Part shown: positions 30,715 through 43,862 of the stretch, piece after piece
Numbering within the stretch: position 1 is the first letter of the stretch
How the letters are laid out: every line of letters starts with the position of its first letter
NCBI GenBank assembly: GCA_033065855.1
Contig: JAVXUO010003017.1
Span: forward strand, 1-64,000
Length of the DNA: 64,000 bases
Direction: 5' to 3'
Origin: Escallonia rubra
Lineage: Eukaryota; Streptophyta; Magnoliopsida; Escalloniales; Escalloniaceae
Made by a program: the position numbers and the translations under genes
The notes under the pieces: generated by a model
The model's input: the letters and a program-made list of their open reading frames with translations, nothing else
The model's database searches: none
What the model was told of the DNA's origin: nothing

Positions 30715-31069
30715 GGTTTTGGAGATCTCTCACCAGATTAAATTATTCACTAGAGTTAGCTTTTTGTTAATTACTTGAAAAGAAAATTTAGCAAGAAAAG
30801 TAGCACCAATAAACTATTTAATGACAAAAAGATGTATATTGAAGACATGCAAGAGATTCTTGGCATTTAATCTCTTCCTTGTGCACTATAGATCTTTAGT
30901 TCTTTGTTATTTCCTTGCCTTTGAGACTTCACAATCCCAAACTATGATTTATTTAGAGTCCTTGATTCTAAAAAATAGATTCAGCTTAAATCTTAATCAA
31001 CTCTCAAAATTAGATTTAATCTACTTTAAGTATAATCAATTTGGTGATTGGTAAAAGTAGTTGTAAATT
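30715..31069. other. AT-rich spacer, nothing recognised
   Basis: No coding frame or repeat pair was found between the LINE target duplication and the GC-rich block. Confidence 0.5.
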
Positions 31070-34000
31070 AACTGTTGCTATCTCATCTTGGCTATGCACA
31101 CTTGGACCTCTGCTACCCCGTCTGGTGACCGCGGTTGGCCGACTGCATGGGTCGGCCAACCTCGGTTGGTTATCCTGCCGGGCAGTAGGTCGGCCTCTAT
31201 CGGCCTGCTGCCCCGGTCGACCGGCTGCACCAGCTGGATTGCCTGTCTCGGTAGGCTGTGCACATTTGGGCCGCCATGCCCGCTCGCCGACTCCGCGACA
31301 TGCGTTGCCTCGCCCGTGCGCGATTTCCATCCATGTCACGTGACACTTCACACACTCCCTGCACCCATTCGCCACATTGCTGTTTACAATCGCGCCTCCT
31401 GGCTCTCTGTCACACTACCATGCCACCGACACTGCACTCACTCCGTCGCGCCCGTGCGCCACGCTGCTTATACAATCGTGTCCCCTGGCATCCTGTCACA
31501 CTACCACACCCTTGAGTTGGTCTATACTTTCACCACATCACGCGCACCTTACCTTGGTCGTGAAACATGCTTCGACCCACTACCTGGAATGTGCAGCACT
31601 TTGTGGGGATAGGCGACTCCTCCAGGACACTATCTTCAATAGGGAGCTTTAAATGCTCTGGCATGAAGACTCTCCTTCCACCAGGTAGACGGCTCCTCTG
31701 GGATGCTACCTTTACCCGTCGGGTAGATGACCCCTTCGGGACACTACATTGGCTCGCTCCGAGTGCTCGGGCACAAGGACTCACCTTCGGGGATAGGTGA
31801 CTCCTCTGGGACACTATCTCCGCCAGGGAGCTTCAACTCCCCTTCTGCGAGGTAGCTGTCACGCCCCCGACCCGGAGGCGGACCTACACAGACTATTTCA
31901 AAATATCCCTGCTTACCAGAAATATAATACCCAAGCATTTAACAAGAAAATAACCTCAAAATAATAATCAGAGCTCTAAATGTATCAAAGTCTAATAAAT
32001 GCAGCGGAAATCTAATAACAATAGTCACTTCCCAAACATTGGGGTTACCAAAAGCTACTTAATCAAACTATTACAAGTTCTCGTTTTCAAGTCACTAAAA
32101 AGAGTCTACAATTAAAGAACAATTCTGACTCATGCTTATAGATAACTCCTCTACTGATGTCTCAGCTTAAATACCTGAAATGGGAGGAGAAAGGGGGGGT
32201 GAGCACAAAGCTCAGTAAAGATCACACGCACACACCCACGGAGTACAACGCATGTATCCAATAATATGTAGCTGAGTCAAAACGAAACATATGAAAACAA
32301 GGTGCAAAGACGATAGTAAATCTTGGCACGACAAATCTCATTACGGGATATTAACCCATCAAAGGTCGAATCAAAGTCAAAAGGTCATAATCAAATAATT
32401 GAACTAATAATCAAAACAATACAATCACGTAACACGTGACTGTAAAGCACGTTAACCTAAGCACGCGGAGGTTCTAAGTCAAAGTTGCATACCGGTATCA
32501 ATTGTCATATCATGTCATGACATCACGTTAACCTAAGCACTTGAAGGTTCTAACATTAGTTCAATTCAAAGGGAGTCTAATGGACATCAAAGCATCTCAA
32601 ACGCATCAAAATCGCAAAATATCAAAAGTTCGTATTTCAAATAGGGTAACTTAACGATTCTGAAAAATACTCGATATTAGGCTCGAGACGAAGAGAACGG
32701 AAAGACGATTTTAATAGAACTTGAAATGCTTAAATCGGAATTCGTATGAGTCCAGAAACTATCCAGATAAAACTACAGGGCCAAAAGAGTATCAAAGGAC
32801 AAAAACTAATGATGATTAAAGGACACATGGTGTGCCACATAAGCACAGATACACGGCAAAGGTTGCTTTGAAATTAAAGGATGGATTTTCACTTCTTCCA
32901 ACGCAAGAGAACATTGAAAAATATGTACTTTGATAATTAGAATTAACTGATAACCATGAACGTGAAAGACATCGGTATCAACGAAGAAAGACAATTACTG
33001 CGCCTCACAGTACAACCCATGGCAAAAACATTAAACACTGAATACCGTGACCCTTTATTATGTCTTGACGTTTTAAACTCAATCAATGCAAAGAAAATCA
33101 AAGTTTACGAAACAAGACTCTATTAAACACGTGAATTATAGAATTGAGTCAGAATGAATGTAATACGTGTAACCCTTACCTCAATTCACGCTTCAAGATT
33201 CGCAAAGTTGCGTAACCTTCCGAAAGTATCAAACCAATTGTGAGTAAAAGGTTGAAATTCCCAAGCCCTAATTTTCTCTTTCTTCTCCTCTCTCTAAAAG
33301 ATCAGACTCAATTTAACGATAAAACACAAACTAACCAGTTTTTTTATTTCTCTAAACTTGGTAAATTACTCTAAAGGCCCTTAAAGATATGTTACTTATG
33401 CAAAAACAATTCCAAAATATTATTAAAACTTTAAAAGTAGCCCAAGAATTAAAATAATTAATTATATATTATTTGGGGTCTTACATAGACGGATCCTCTG
33501 GGATGCTACCTCGGCCCGTCGGGTAGGTGACTCCTCTAGGACACTATTTTGACAGGCTCTAAGTGCTCTGATACAAGGACTTACCCGCGAGATAGGCGGC
33601 TCCTCCACGCACTATCTTCGCCAGGATGTCTGTCTGACTAGCCTACGTGCTCCGACACTGGGAGCTTTCATCGGCACCCTTAGGGACTATGATCCCCATG
33701 TCACTCCGAGACGGGAGCGGGACTCCAGAAGACATCACCCTAGTCCGCCTGGCAGTTGGCCATCGGGTTTTCCACACCGTTGCCAGGTCCTCGACATCTC
33801 TCGACGCCAAGTGGGACTTTGGCAGGGTTTTGAATTGGTGGCTAGATCACGTGGAATCTCTGGCCACACCGGCCTTGTGTGGGCCAATCTTCCCAGACAG
33901 ATAAAGCGACACTATGTAGGACAGACCAAGTGAATATGCGATCCGATGGTCTGTGGAGCACCGGCACCTGTGGACTCCTCGGTGACATGTCACTCCCAAA

Positions 34001-34460
34001 GAGCATCACTTGTCGATTGATGACATCATCATCTCAACCTCTATAAATAGGGTCTTGAGAATTCATTTGGAGGACTTCACATTTTCAGACTTTCATTCTC
34101 ACACACTTTTTCACTACATAATTTCAGAAATATAGAATTCTAAAGAGAGAACATACATGACCTTGACTTTGGAAAGCCCTTGGTCTCTGCCCTTACTCCA
34201 TCCGTCGTAGCACTTGAATACACGATGTGTCCTACATGTAGGACATCCTTAGGCTCTGTCTGGAAAGCCCTTGAATATCCGTCGTAGCACTTGAATATCC
34301 ATTGTAGAACTTGAATACCTGTCGTAGCACTTGCCATCCTTAGGCTCTGTCTGGAAAGCCCTTGGTCTCTGCCCTTACTCCATCCTTGTTGTGTCCTACA
34401 TCAGCATACTTGAAATCTCACTCGGACTGCATTCTTTGTGGTACCTCTACGTCGACTGCG
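31070..34460 (+). mobile_element. GC-rich degenerate LTR-like sequence, interrupted by a solo LTR
   Basis: The composition jumps to GC-rich. Words such as GGCTCCTCTGGGATGCTACC and GACTCCTC.GGGACACTAT recur with a ~90-100 bp period (31,610-31,850 and 33,485-33,640). Near 34,041 CTATAAATAG followed by CACACACTTTTTCAC looks like a promoter and start region, as in the U3/R of a large LTR. Below it, CTCTGTCTGGAAAGCCCTTG repeats. Terminal repeats, PBS and target duplications were not found. The many overlapping open frames here on both strands are not genes. Confidence 0.5.
31857..33485 (-). mobile_element. Solo LTR, 1629 bp (gypsy family, minus orientation)
   Basis: It starts TGTCACGCCCCC and ends GGGGTCTTACA. 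The right flank is TAGAC; the left flank, TAGC, looks like the same 5-bp duplication with one base lost. A nearby related sequence, AGGTAGACGGCTCCTCTGGG at about 31,681, shows what the empty site looked like. The family GAGC...GCTC module (32,199-32,220) reads on the minus strand. No internal coding region. Confidence 0.8.
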
Positions 34461-35580
34461 AATCCACTTTTCTTGGAATCGCTAACTTAAAGCTACAAAA
34501 AATGTTTAGATAAAAAAAAAATGCTTAAATCAGTTTCATTATGACAAAAATGACAATAAAGGATACTTAATAAATAACATTTCTCTAACATTCATTCAGT
34601 GAAGTAATATTAACGTAACTTTTATTTATAAATAACTAGTACAATATATGCATAAATATGGAAAAAAAATTATTGTCACCCACCTGCAAAAAGTCGCTAC
34701 TTTTTATTTTAAATTTAAAAAATTCACAATCTCATATTAGTGCTTATAGTACAATAACTTTTCCAGTTTAGTTAAAAGAGTATGAGATGTCCTTCTGTGA
34801 GAAATGTGGGGATAATTTGGTAAATTAAAAGGTTAAACCTGATTATGAGAAAAGTGATTATTTCATAATCATCACTTTCTAGGATTATAGGTTAAATTAG
34901 TTTTTAGCTTTTTTGACAGATTAAATTCCATAATCTTTTATGCTAAACACCTACATATTTGATTTAATATAGATTAATTTGGGTTTGACAATTCTAAAAT
35001 CAATCCCGAACACTCTCTTAACAGTTAAAAGATGAGCAAAATTTTTTCCGCCAAATTCTTATATTTGCATTCCTCTTTTTAAATAACCCGTTTAAAATTT
35101 ATCATAAGTGTCGGCTGAAAGTTATCACCTTTAGTACCAATTGATTCGAAAGGGATGCAAAGACTGCGCGGTCAATCATTGTTTTCAATATGGTGATGCT
35201 ATTTACAAGAGCATTTCAAATACACAGAAATTAGGCAGCATTTTAACATCACATCTACACCTTAAATCCTTGCACATTGCCACCTTTAACATGCAATAAG
35301 TTACAAGAGACTTGATAAAACAAACAATAGCTGAATCTGATATTCCGAATTGAATTAATGGCGGCTCACCAAACTTACTAAGTCTATAAAACTAAATGGG
35401 GAGCTAAAATAGATTTGATGACAAAGTGGTCAATGACTAAAAATAAGGGACAACTCATATGATAAAGATCCAAGTATATATCCTATGTATTCTCAGTGTG
35501 AATTTCTTTTGGCTAGGCCACACTTGATTAATTCTTGTGAGGCGTGGATGATCTTTCTTTGACCTGCCCGATAAGGTGAA
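34461..35580. other. AT-rich intergenic DNA, nothing recognised
   Basis: No coding region and no transposon ends that I could pair. Confidence 0.5.
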
Positions 35581-35585
35581 CTTAG

Positions 35586-38500
35586 TGTAACGCCCCAGAA
35601 ATCCGGAGCTCCGTCGCCCCGAACTCCTGGGTCGTTAACCTACCGGATCACATCAAACCTGTCGGACCTATTCACTAACACATATTCCAAATCATCTAAT
35701 TCAGCATCAACTCAGATTTCTCAAAACACTGGATCACAACTGCTTAACTTAAACTGTTACAGCTTAGGTTCTTCGCAATTCAAAATTTTTAGGATCAAAT
35801 AACAGTACTGACCCACGCAGGGGTCTTACTATACCGTGGTGATGGGCTTATCGAAATCTCACTCAGTCTTTAACCTATTCCCGAACAATCTACTACTGAT
35901 CATCACCTGTAGAAGGGAGCCAAAAGAAGGGTGAGCTTTTGAGTGCTCAGTAATGTCGTATAAGGACCAACAAAAGAATTACAAGACGATTCCAAGAATC
36001 CAACTGATGAAGATTTCCAGAATAATTCAAACGGTCACAACTCAATGATTTCCAAGTAGGATCAAAATTCATCAAAAATAAGATACCAAAATCGCCAAAT
36101 ACAATCACAACGGGTCCCAAAACAATCAACAAAAGATCCTTTTCAAAGTCATCAATTCCAAGATACAATGATGGTTTTCCAAAAGATTTCAAAACGTACA
36201 CAGATCATCTGAGATAGTTCTTTCCAAAATACACTGAAGATTTCTCAAAAACATTTCAACACGAGCATAAATTATTTTAGAGAATACTTTCCGGTCATTT
36301 CCGTAGCAGTCACGACAATATACAGAACAGAGAAAATCAAAAATCAACATTGATCTTGGGGTGATTGCAATGCCATTCCGCCAAGCTAACAGAGTGTACA
36401 CATGCATGATGTACAAGAGTACTAGTCCATTTAGGTACTAGCCTGCATTCCATGCAGGATTTAGACTAGTCTTATAAAGCCCGCCCCAGAACATATACCC
36501 AGGTCAACACAGAAAAATTAACAATATCAATGAACTTTAACATAAGCTCAATTCATCAGAATCATATCAAATTTTTAATAACCATAACATACCGTATAAG
36601 TCATCATTCGAAATTTCAGAAGAAAATCACAAATAAACAACAAAACGATTGCAAATGGTTATCGAATTTAAGCACAACAATTCGAAAGAACGGATACAAA
36701 CAATGATCATATTTGCTCATCATGCAATACATGCGAGCATCACAAGATTTCCAAATAAGCAATTCAGGTTCAATATTAGGGTTTTCTGGGCAATAACGTA
36801 TTTATATCAGTACACAATCCAGACGTCGACATTATTCATAAATGTATCAAATGAGTACTTATGAGTACGAGTTATCAAATAAGGGTTCGGACAAAAGTCC
36901 TTACCCAGGTTCAGATGGAATCCCTTACCTAGATCCGTAGCTAGCTTATCATAACCGGAAGTCTTTAACTTTATCCTAAACGGAATGATCAAATCATCAG
37001 AACATAGTCTACAACACAATATTATAACTTATTACGGACTCACACATGCTCCCAAAATGAACCTCCCTCACTGAGGTGTAAAATTACCAAAACGCCCCTG
37101 AGATGTAAAATTACCAAAATGCCTCTCTCGGACTTAAATCACCCAAGAGGCCTTCCCGTAGGTAGAATCACCCAAATAAACTTGCGGTATGCCAATTTAC
37201 GCAAAAATACATTCGTTAGGTCAAATTACCAAAATACCCCTTCAGGGTGGCAAATTACCAAAATATCTCCCGTTACACTTAAATCATCAAAATGACCTTT
37301 CCGTAAGCAAAATCACTAAAATATACTTACCGTATATAAATTTACTCAAAAATACCCTTCATGGGTAAAATTACCAAAATACCCCATCAGGTGGTAAATT
37401 ACCAAAATACCCCATCAGGTGGTTTCTGGCACCAGAAAAATTCCAAAAACATCTTAAGATGCTATTTTAAGCATTCTGATATCATTTCTAACCTAAAAAG
37501 TATTTTAAAAAATTTTTGCCAAAAAATTTCGAACATGTGTCCGGACCGAGCCCTAAAAGGCTAGTTTCACGAAAAATACCTATTGGCCTCGTAATGGCCC
37601 AAAATTTTAGAATATGAAACGTATCAGTAAAATAAGGTTTTCATAAATTTTCAGATTAAAATAACTTGTTTTACTAGGTTAAATAATTCGCTAAATTCCC
37701 TTACTCGGTACCCCAATTTAGCGCTCTTTACGGACCCCAAAAATTTCCAAAACATTCCAGAGCGTAGTTCTCATAAAAATATTGTGGGTTACTGTTTCAA
37801 ACTTTGTCTAATTTTGGCCCTAATTATTTATAAAAATTCGGATTAGAATCTACCTAAATAACCCCTACTTTTAGTGACACTTGCAAACACTAAAACACAC
37901 GGTATTACACCTTCAATCATACGCATCATCTTCAACCTCAGCCGAGGCACCCACACCTGCGCACTCCCTCTTCGCACATGGCTATTCTTCCAAACACCCC
38001 AAAATCACCTACAGGAGTGTATTTACACCTACTTACACACACTAATACACAAATAAACACACAATTCTCTACCTACCACCATACCCCTTAAGCATCAACA
38101 CACACAAGAACAAACACTATTTTCACGTACCCTTGAATACCCTGAACAACCCTCTCCAATCTCTCTTCTACACACTCTTGAGCATATCATCATAATACAT
38201 ACACACACGACACACAGTTGCAACGCACGCGCACACACTGCACAGTCGCAATTCTTCTTCTTTACCCCCCTTCAAATATGGAAATCTATCAAACAACTTA
38301 CACATCGCAATTACACAAAACCATGGCCTTGATCTTCCATCCGAGGCCTTAAATTTCCGAGAAAACACTTCCCTTCGCAGCCATGTTCATGGCTTCCTCA
38401 CTCACTTCCCGGTTACAAAACACACACATGAATACCATAACACATACTATGATATGCACACTAGAGATTTGGGTAGTTCACCTGCTGAAAAAGAAATGGC

Positions 38501-38919
38501 AGAAATTCCTTCCTTTTTCCCCCTATTTCCCTCCATTTCTCTGCTCCTTTCTTCTCTCTGTTTGTTCTCATCTTTCCCGAAATTTCTCTTTCCCTTTCTT
38601 TCTTTTTGTTTTCTTTTCAATTATTTCCCCTAACACTTATCTATACCTTAGTTTATTATTTTTATTTCATTAGTCATCAAAAATCAAGGAGGAGGTGGCT
38701 CCATGTGTGGTCATATTCCCAAAAATTTGACACCTAGCTACAAATTTTCACAATTCGCAAAATAGCCCTCTATGTTTTTAAAAATTTAAAAAATGCCCCA
38801 AAATTCTTTTAAGCTTCAATACGCTAAAAATTCCTTGGCATTGCCCAAAATTACCGTCCGTTTATTTTTTAGAGTCTAGATGGTTGTTGTAACCGGCTCC
38901 CGAGGTTCAAGGTATTACA
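35586..38919 (-). mobile_element. Solo LTR, 3334 bp (gypsy family, minus orientation)
   Basis: It begins TGTAACGCCCCAG and ends GGTATTACA, with a perfect 5-bp target duplication CTTAG (35,581-35,585 and 38,920-38,924). The conserved GAGCT...GCTC module is at 35,931-35,956 on the minus strand. Other blocks are a run of ACCAAAATACCCC-type words (37,080-37,430) and a CA-rich zone (37,900-38,240). No coding region. It lies just upstream of the NAC pseudogene promoter. Confidence 0.9.
37080..37435. repeat. AAATTACCAAAATACCCC short-period repeat inside the LTR
   Basis: About nine loosely conserved copies of (A)AATTACCAAAA(T)(A/G)CC with 25-45 bp spacing. Similar spaced words occur in other LTRs of the family, so this is part of the LTR rather than an independent array. 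Confidence 0.6.
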
Positions 38920-39058
38920 CTTAGCGAGGTGTGTGCACGCTGTCCAGTAATGTCACCTTATAGCTGAACAAAAAAGTAAAAAGGTGGTTGGTGAATTAAA
39001 AGGGTGGAAGTATAAATATTGGGGGCTGCTTTTAATTTTTACACCATAAGAAATGAAA

Positions 39059-39060
<2 letters not shown>

Positions 39061-39102
<42 letters not shown>
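39061..39102. repeat. (GA)n microsatellite
   Basis: About twenty GA units in the promoter region of the NAC pseudogene. Confidence 0.95.
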
Positions 39103-39105
<3 letters not shown>

Positions 39106-39167
39106 AGGATTACAAAAAAAGAGAAAAACGAAAATGCAAAAACCCCGCAGACCGTAGCTCGACCGCC

Positions 39168-39175
39168 TATAAATA
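39168..39175 (+). promoter_or_regulatory. TATA box of the NAC gene
   Basis: TATAAATA lies 162 bp upstream of the NAC ATG at 39,330, after a CGCC context and before a CT-rich start region. Position and sequence fit a plant core promoter. Confidence 0.6.
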
Positions 39176-39329
39176 CCTCCCTCAAGTAGAGGAACTGCTT
39201 TCTCTCTAAACTCCGGTAGTCTCCATTCGCCTACAAAACGGCTGATAAAGATTCCTCAGATGAGCTATTCAAGAAAACAAGTGCAACAAGAGCACAGAGC
39301 AAGAACAAAAGTACAGTGATCGACTGTGG

Positions 39330-39875
39330 ATGGAGACATTTCCGGTAGGTGTCAGGTTCAAGCCATCTGAGCAAGAGGTGTTGCAGTACCTGTCCGGTTG
39401 TCCTCCAGGATCTCTGGTAAACGCTTGCCATACCACGGGACAATAACTGAGGGCTACATACCTGGCGAGAGCCAACTCCATCAAGTATTCAAAAGAATCA
39501 AGCACATGGGTGAAAAAGCAACACCCACGTACTTCTTCACGCAGTTGACGGAGAAAAAGGGCGGTAGAGAAGGAGGTTCAGAGAAACCGGGTGGATACAG
39601 ATACAAGGGTATGATGGGTTTGTCAGCAGAAGATGGAAACTCTTGATGAGAGTGGTGATTGTGTCATTGGGTCGATGAGATGTTTTCTTTACAGACATAA
39701 AGAATATGAGGAAGACAAGCAGTGGATCTTGAAGGAGTATACAATAAATTCTTTTGCAAGATTATGGAATTTGCTGGATCAAGAGAAAGATTACCAAAGG
39801 TAAGGGTGGCAAGAAACAGCAGGGCAGCCAAAGGACCAAAAAACTTGGTTGTTTCTCTGACGGTGATGATGATGG
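39330..39875 (+). pseudogene. NAC-domain transcription factor, frameshifted and split by a copia element
   Basis: ATG 39,330 opens a frame with the NAC subdomain A signature (FPVGVRFKPSEQEVLQYL). A one-base shift near 39,397 moves the reading to the next frame, which continues LPYHGTITEGYIPGE, HQVF and YFFTQLTEKK (subdomains B-C). A second shift near 39,640 leads to a frame with CVIGSMRCFLYRH and KQWILKEYTI (subdomain D). NAC proteins are plant DNA-binding regulators. The reading reaches an acidic GDDDG stretch where the copia LTR begins at 39,876. The last codons and stop (48,471-48,489) lie beyond the element. The two shifts argue for a pseudogene, although base-call errors or a mis-assigned intron are possible. 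Confidence 0.8.
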
Positions 39876-40310
39876 TGTTGTATGTAGAGCCTGATTTCAA
39901 CCCAGAGACATTGTTACAATATAGGTAGTAACCTGAAAACTAGTTTTTGTGTGGGTGTTCCACATTGGTTATTGAGAGAATGTCACAACTTAGCCCAAGT
40001 ATATAAGTTGTCTTGTCCCACATTAATTATTTAGAGAAAGATCACATCTTAGCTCTAAATAAATATAAGTGGTCTTGTATTGTTTTGGGTGAAAAGAGAA
40101 AACCACAACAAGGAGTGGAGGGGTTAGGATTTTGGTTGTAACACTGCTCAATAGTGAAATCGAAATCTGGTCATACTCCGAGGACGTAGCCATATTGGTG
40201 AACTTCGTAATTCTTGTGTTGTGCCTTTGGTTTATTATTATTTTTTTTTTAAAATTTCTCGTTTCTTTGTTCATTGATATATTGCTTCGTTATTGCTGCG
40301 TTTCGTAACA
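39876..40310 (+). repeat. copia 5' LTR, 435 bp
   Basis: Begins TGTTGTATGTAGAGCC and ends TTTCGTAACA. It matches the 3' LTR at 48,049-48,465 along its whole length, with one length difference near its start and scattered substitutions, so the insertion is not very recent. CCCACATT..TTATT boxes repeat twice in it. Confidence 0.92.
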
Positions 40311-40311
40311 A

Positions 40312-40328
40312 TTGGAACCAGAGCTTGG
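40312..40328 (+). promoter_or_regulatory. copia primer-binding site (degenerate)
   Basis: TTGGAACCAGAGCTTGG directly follows the 5' LTR. It resembles the TGGTATCAGAGC site for initiator methionine tRNA, with changes in the middle. Confidence 0.6.
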
Positions 40329-40371
40329 GTTTGAGTGTTACTCACGTAGGTTTTACGTTTGAGTGGGAGTA

Positions 40372-41120
40372 ATGGCCGAAGAGGGTAAATGAAAGATCAA
40401 GAAGTTTGATGGTATGAATTTTCAGTGGTGGAAGATGCAAGTTGAAGATTACTTGTATCAGAAGGATCTGTATCTACCACTGGTGGGAGAGAAACCTGAA
40501 GCAATGAGTGTGAATGAATGGGCGATTTTGGATAGAAAGACGTTAGCTACAATAAGTCTTAGCCTGAGACCACAAGTAGCATTCAATATCTCCCACGAAA
40601 AAACTATTGCTGCTATGATGAAAGCGTCGGAGAAATTGTATGAAAAACCTTCTTATTCGAATAAGGTATTTCTTACGAAGAGACTATTTAATATGAGGAT
40701 GTCTGAAAATGGTTCTATTGTTGATCATCTAAATGATTTTAACGGTGTTACAAATCAATTGGAATATGTCGGCATTAATTTTGATGATGAAATTAGGGCT
40801 TTGTTGTTTCTGTGTTCACTGCCTGATATATAGTTGGAATAACTTGGTGACGACAGCGAGTAATTCTACTATCTCTGAAACGCTAACACTTAATAATGTT
40901 GTGAGCTTTGTGATGAATGAGGAAATGCGGAGAAAGACAATTGATGATGGTATATCATTTAGTACTGTTTTGTCCGTGAAATTTAGAGGTAGACAAAATA
41001 ACAAGGGAAGAAGTCCTACGAGAGGAATATCAAAATCAAGAGGCAAGTCGAAGTCCAAAGGGAGAACCATAGTGTGCTGAAATTGTAACAAGGAAGGTCA
41101 TTAGAAGAATGATTGTACGG
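40372..41120 (+). pseudogene. copia gag remnant
   Basis: The frame from ATG 40,372 meets a stop after five codons, then runs openly as KKFDGMNFQWWKMQVEDYL to 40,833. The reading then moves to another frame (WNNLVTTASNSTISETLTL, FVMNEEMRRK). A CCHC zinc knuckle at about 41,079-41,120 keeps all four ligands but has two stops inside it. The gag protein would form the virus-like particle. Confidence 0.85.
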
Positions 41121-41176
41121 AACCAAAGAAGAAAAAGAGAGCAGGGGGAAGACAAGGTGATGATGAAGGGGTAGAC

Positions 41177-41385
41177 ATGGTAAGTTCAAATGAACGGACA
41201 TATGACGATTTATGTCTCTCTGCTACATTGTATGATAATTTCAAAGTGTGGTATGTAGATTTAGGAGCCTCGATTCATTGTACACCTCATATGGATTGTT
41301 TATGTGATTACGTTCATGGTGATTATGGACATGTGACTGTCGGGAATGGGTATCAGTGTAGCATTGTTGGAAAGGAAAGTTGAAA
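41177..41385 (+). pseudogene. copia protease remnant
   Basis: KVWYVDLGASIHCTPH is the usual aspartic-protease region, but the DSGAS active-site motif reads DLGAS. VTVGNGYQC follows as in copia proteases. The frame ends at 41,383. Confidence 0.8.
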
Positions 41386-41608
41386 TTAAACTGTCAAATT
41401 GAGAAACCCTAGTTTTTGAATGATGTTAGACATACTCCAGAACTGCAGAAAAACCTTATATCCGTCAGCGGGTTGGACCGTGCAGGCTATTTTGTAGCAT
41501 TTGGTGAAAAATAGTGGAAGGTGATCAAATGGTCGATGGTGGTAGAAAGAGGTGAAAGAGTAGAAACCTATATACTCTTTGGCTTCTACAGAAAATTAGA
41601 GGACTGCA

Positions 41609-42455
41609 TTATGGCATCACAGGTTGGGACATTTGAGTGAGAGTGGTATGAGAATTCTATACTCAAAGAATGCATTGCCAGGGATGAAGAACATTCAGTT
41701 GGATTTTTGCGAGGGTTGTGTCTATGGAAAGCAAGGGTCAGTTTTCGGAGGGATGGTAAAGAGAAGAAGACTGAAAGATTGGAGTTAGTTCATACGGATA
41801 TTTGCCAGAGGACGGTATTATGGCATCACATGTTGGGACATTTGAATGAGAATGGTATAAGAATTCTACACTCAAAGAATGCATTGTCAGGGATGCAGAA
41901 CATTTAGTTGGATTTCTGCGAGGGTTGTGTCTATGGAAAGCAAAAATGGATCAGTTTTCAGAGGGATGGTAAAGAGAAGAAGACTGAAAGATTGGAGTTA
42001 GTTCATACGGATGTTTGCAGACCTACTATAATAAAATCTCTTCGAGGTAATTTCTACTTTGTTTCTTTTATAGATGATGCTAGTAACAAGACCTGGATAT
42101 ATGCCATCAGATAAAAATCTGATCTTTATCACACTTTTGAGAAGTGGAAAGCTCTTGTTGAGAATGAAACATGGAACAAGGTAAAATGCCTAAAATCTGA
42201 TAATGGGGGTGAGTATCGTGATGGAGGGTTCCAAGAATACTATTCCAATAACGGTATCAGGTTAATGATGACTGTTAAGAGGACATCTCAGGAAAATGGC
42301 TTGGCAGAGAGGATGAATAGAACCATCATGGAACGAGCAAGGTGCACGAGGATACATGCTGATTTACCTCTACAGTTCTGGGTAGCAGCTGTTGATACTG
42401 CCGTATATTTAATTAAGAGAAGTTCAGCCAATGCTCTCAATGGTGGTTCTTGAAG
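41609..42455 (+). pseudogene. copia integrase remnant with duplicated zinc region
   Basis: The HHCC zinc region (LWHHMLGHLNENG ... CEGCVYGKQ) is present twice, as a ~210-bp tandem duplication (41,611-41,819 and 41,820-42,030). The catalytic core follows with HTDV, SDNGGEY and QENGLAERMNRT supplying the D, D and E residues. Stops interrupt at about 41,905 and 42,112 and after 42,450. The frame change after GGS marks decay. Confidence 0.88.
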
Positions 42456-43084
42456 AAGAATGGTCAGGTAAACTAGTAAATTATTCTTTTTCAGAGAGTT
42501 TTTGGATGTATTGCTTATGCTCATATTGATAAAGAGGAAAGGAAGAAACTTGACTCTAAATCTCATAAGTGTGTATTTATTGGATATGGAGGTGATGCAT
42601 ATGATTATCGTTTGTGGGACTAAGAACATAACAAAATCATCCGGAGTAGGGATGTCATATTCAATGAATCACCGTTGTATAAGCACAGGTTACATGAACA
42701 TGGAATTGAAAAGGAAAACAGGGAATGGAACTTGATGAGCCAGAAGATGGACAGGTACCCAGGATAGAAAATTCAGAAGTCCTTGATGAGACAACTGATA
42801 CTGAAATTGGAGCTGGTGATCAACAACAGGTGCCTAAAACTTTTAACCTCAGAAGAAGTAGTCAGATATGGAAAGCTCCTGACGGACTTTGTCTTCCGCT
42901 CGATTATATTTTGTATACTGATTCTAGTGAGCCAGAATGTTATCAAGAAGCGATATAGGATGAATCCAAGTTTCAGTGTGAGCAAGCCGTGAAAGATGAG
43001 ATGGCTTCACTTGAGCAAAACCAAACTTGGGATTTGGTAAAGCTCTCTGCAGGTAAAAATGTTCAGTACAATAAATAGGTATAC

Positions 43085-43862
43085 ATGATTAAAAATGAAG
43101 CTGGAGGAACAAAGAGATTCAAGGCAAGACTAGTTGTGAAAGAGTATCGACAGAGGAAACGTATTGATTTCCAAGAAATCTTCTCTCCTGTTGGGAAGAT
43201 GACTTCAATTCGTACGATATTGAGCATTGTGGCTATAAAGGACGTACATTTGGAGCAGCTGGATGTTAAGACAACATTTCTCCATGGAGATTTGGAGGAA
43301 GATATCTACATGCATCAGCCAAAGGGTTTTGAAGTCAAAGGGAAGGAGAGAATGGTTTACAGGTTGAACATGAGCTTGTATGGCCTAAAGCAAGCTCCTA
43401 GACATTGTATTTGAAGTTTGATAGTTTCATGAAGCAGACAAACTTCACTAGATGCGACTCTGATCACTGTGTTTATTTTCAGAAGTTTAATAGTGAGGAC
43501 TTCATTATTTTAACTTTGTATGTTGATGATATGCTTGTAGCAGGTTCAAGCATGGGAAGTATTAATGAACTCAAGAAGAAGTTGGCAAGTACTTTCTCTA
43601 TGAAAGACTTGGGTGAGGCAAAACAACTTCTTGGCATGAGGATAGCCCGGAACAGAAAATAGAAAAAGTTATGGTTGTCACAGGAAGAGTACATTGAGAA
43701 GGTTATGAGGAGATTTAACTTGCACGCCTTTAAACCTGTGATGACTCCTTTAGCAGCCCACTTCAAGCTTTCAAAGGAGTTAAGTCCGAAGAATATGGAA
43801 GATGAAGAATACATGGCGCAAGTACCGTACACCTCTGCTGTGGGAAGTCTCATGTATGCCAT
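43085..43862 (+). pseudogene. copia reverse transcriptase remnant
   Basis: The text runs ARLVVKEY, FSPVGKMTSIRTILSIVA, LDVKTTFLHGDLEEDIYM, QPKGFEVKGKE and LYGLKQAPR, then after a frame change LTLYVDDMLVAGSS with the catalytic YVDD. It is followed by FSMKDLGEAKQLLGMRI, a stop, and SQEEYIEKVMRRF ... SAVGSLMYAI. The reading is cut here by the solo LTR. Confidence 0.9.

Noticed and set aside
31041..31650. Several overlapping open frames of 60-174 codons on both strands
   Set aside because: GC-rich degenerate LTR-like DNA with few stops by composition. The frames overlap on both strands, lack domains and show repeat texture.
31857..33485. Interpretation as a Helitron or MITE instead of an LTR
   Set aside because: TG...CA ends, the family module and a TAGAC flank (one copy missing a base) fit a solo LTR better.
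36649..37564. Short frames in the 35,586-38,919 LTR
   Set aside because: AT-rich chance frames without domains or coding bias.
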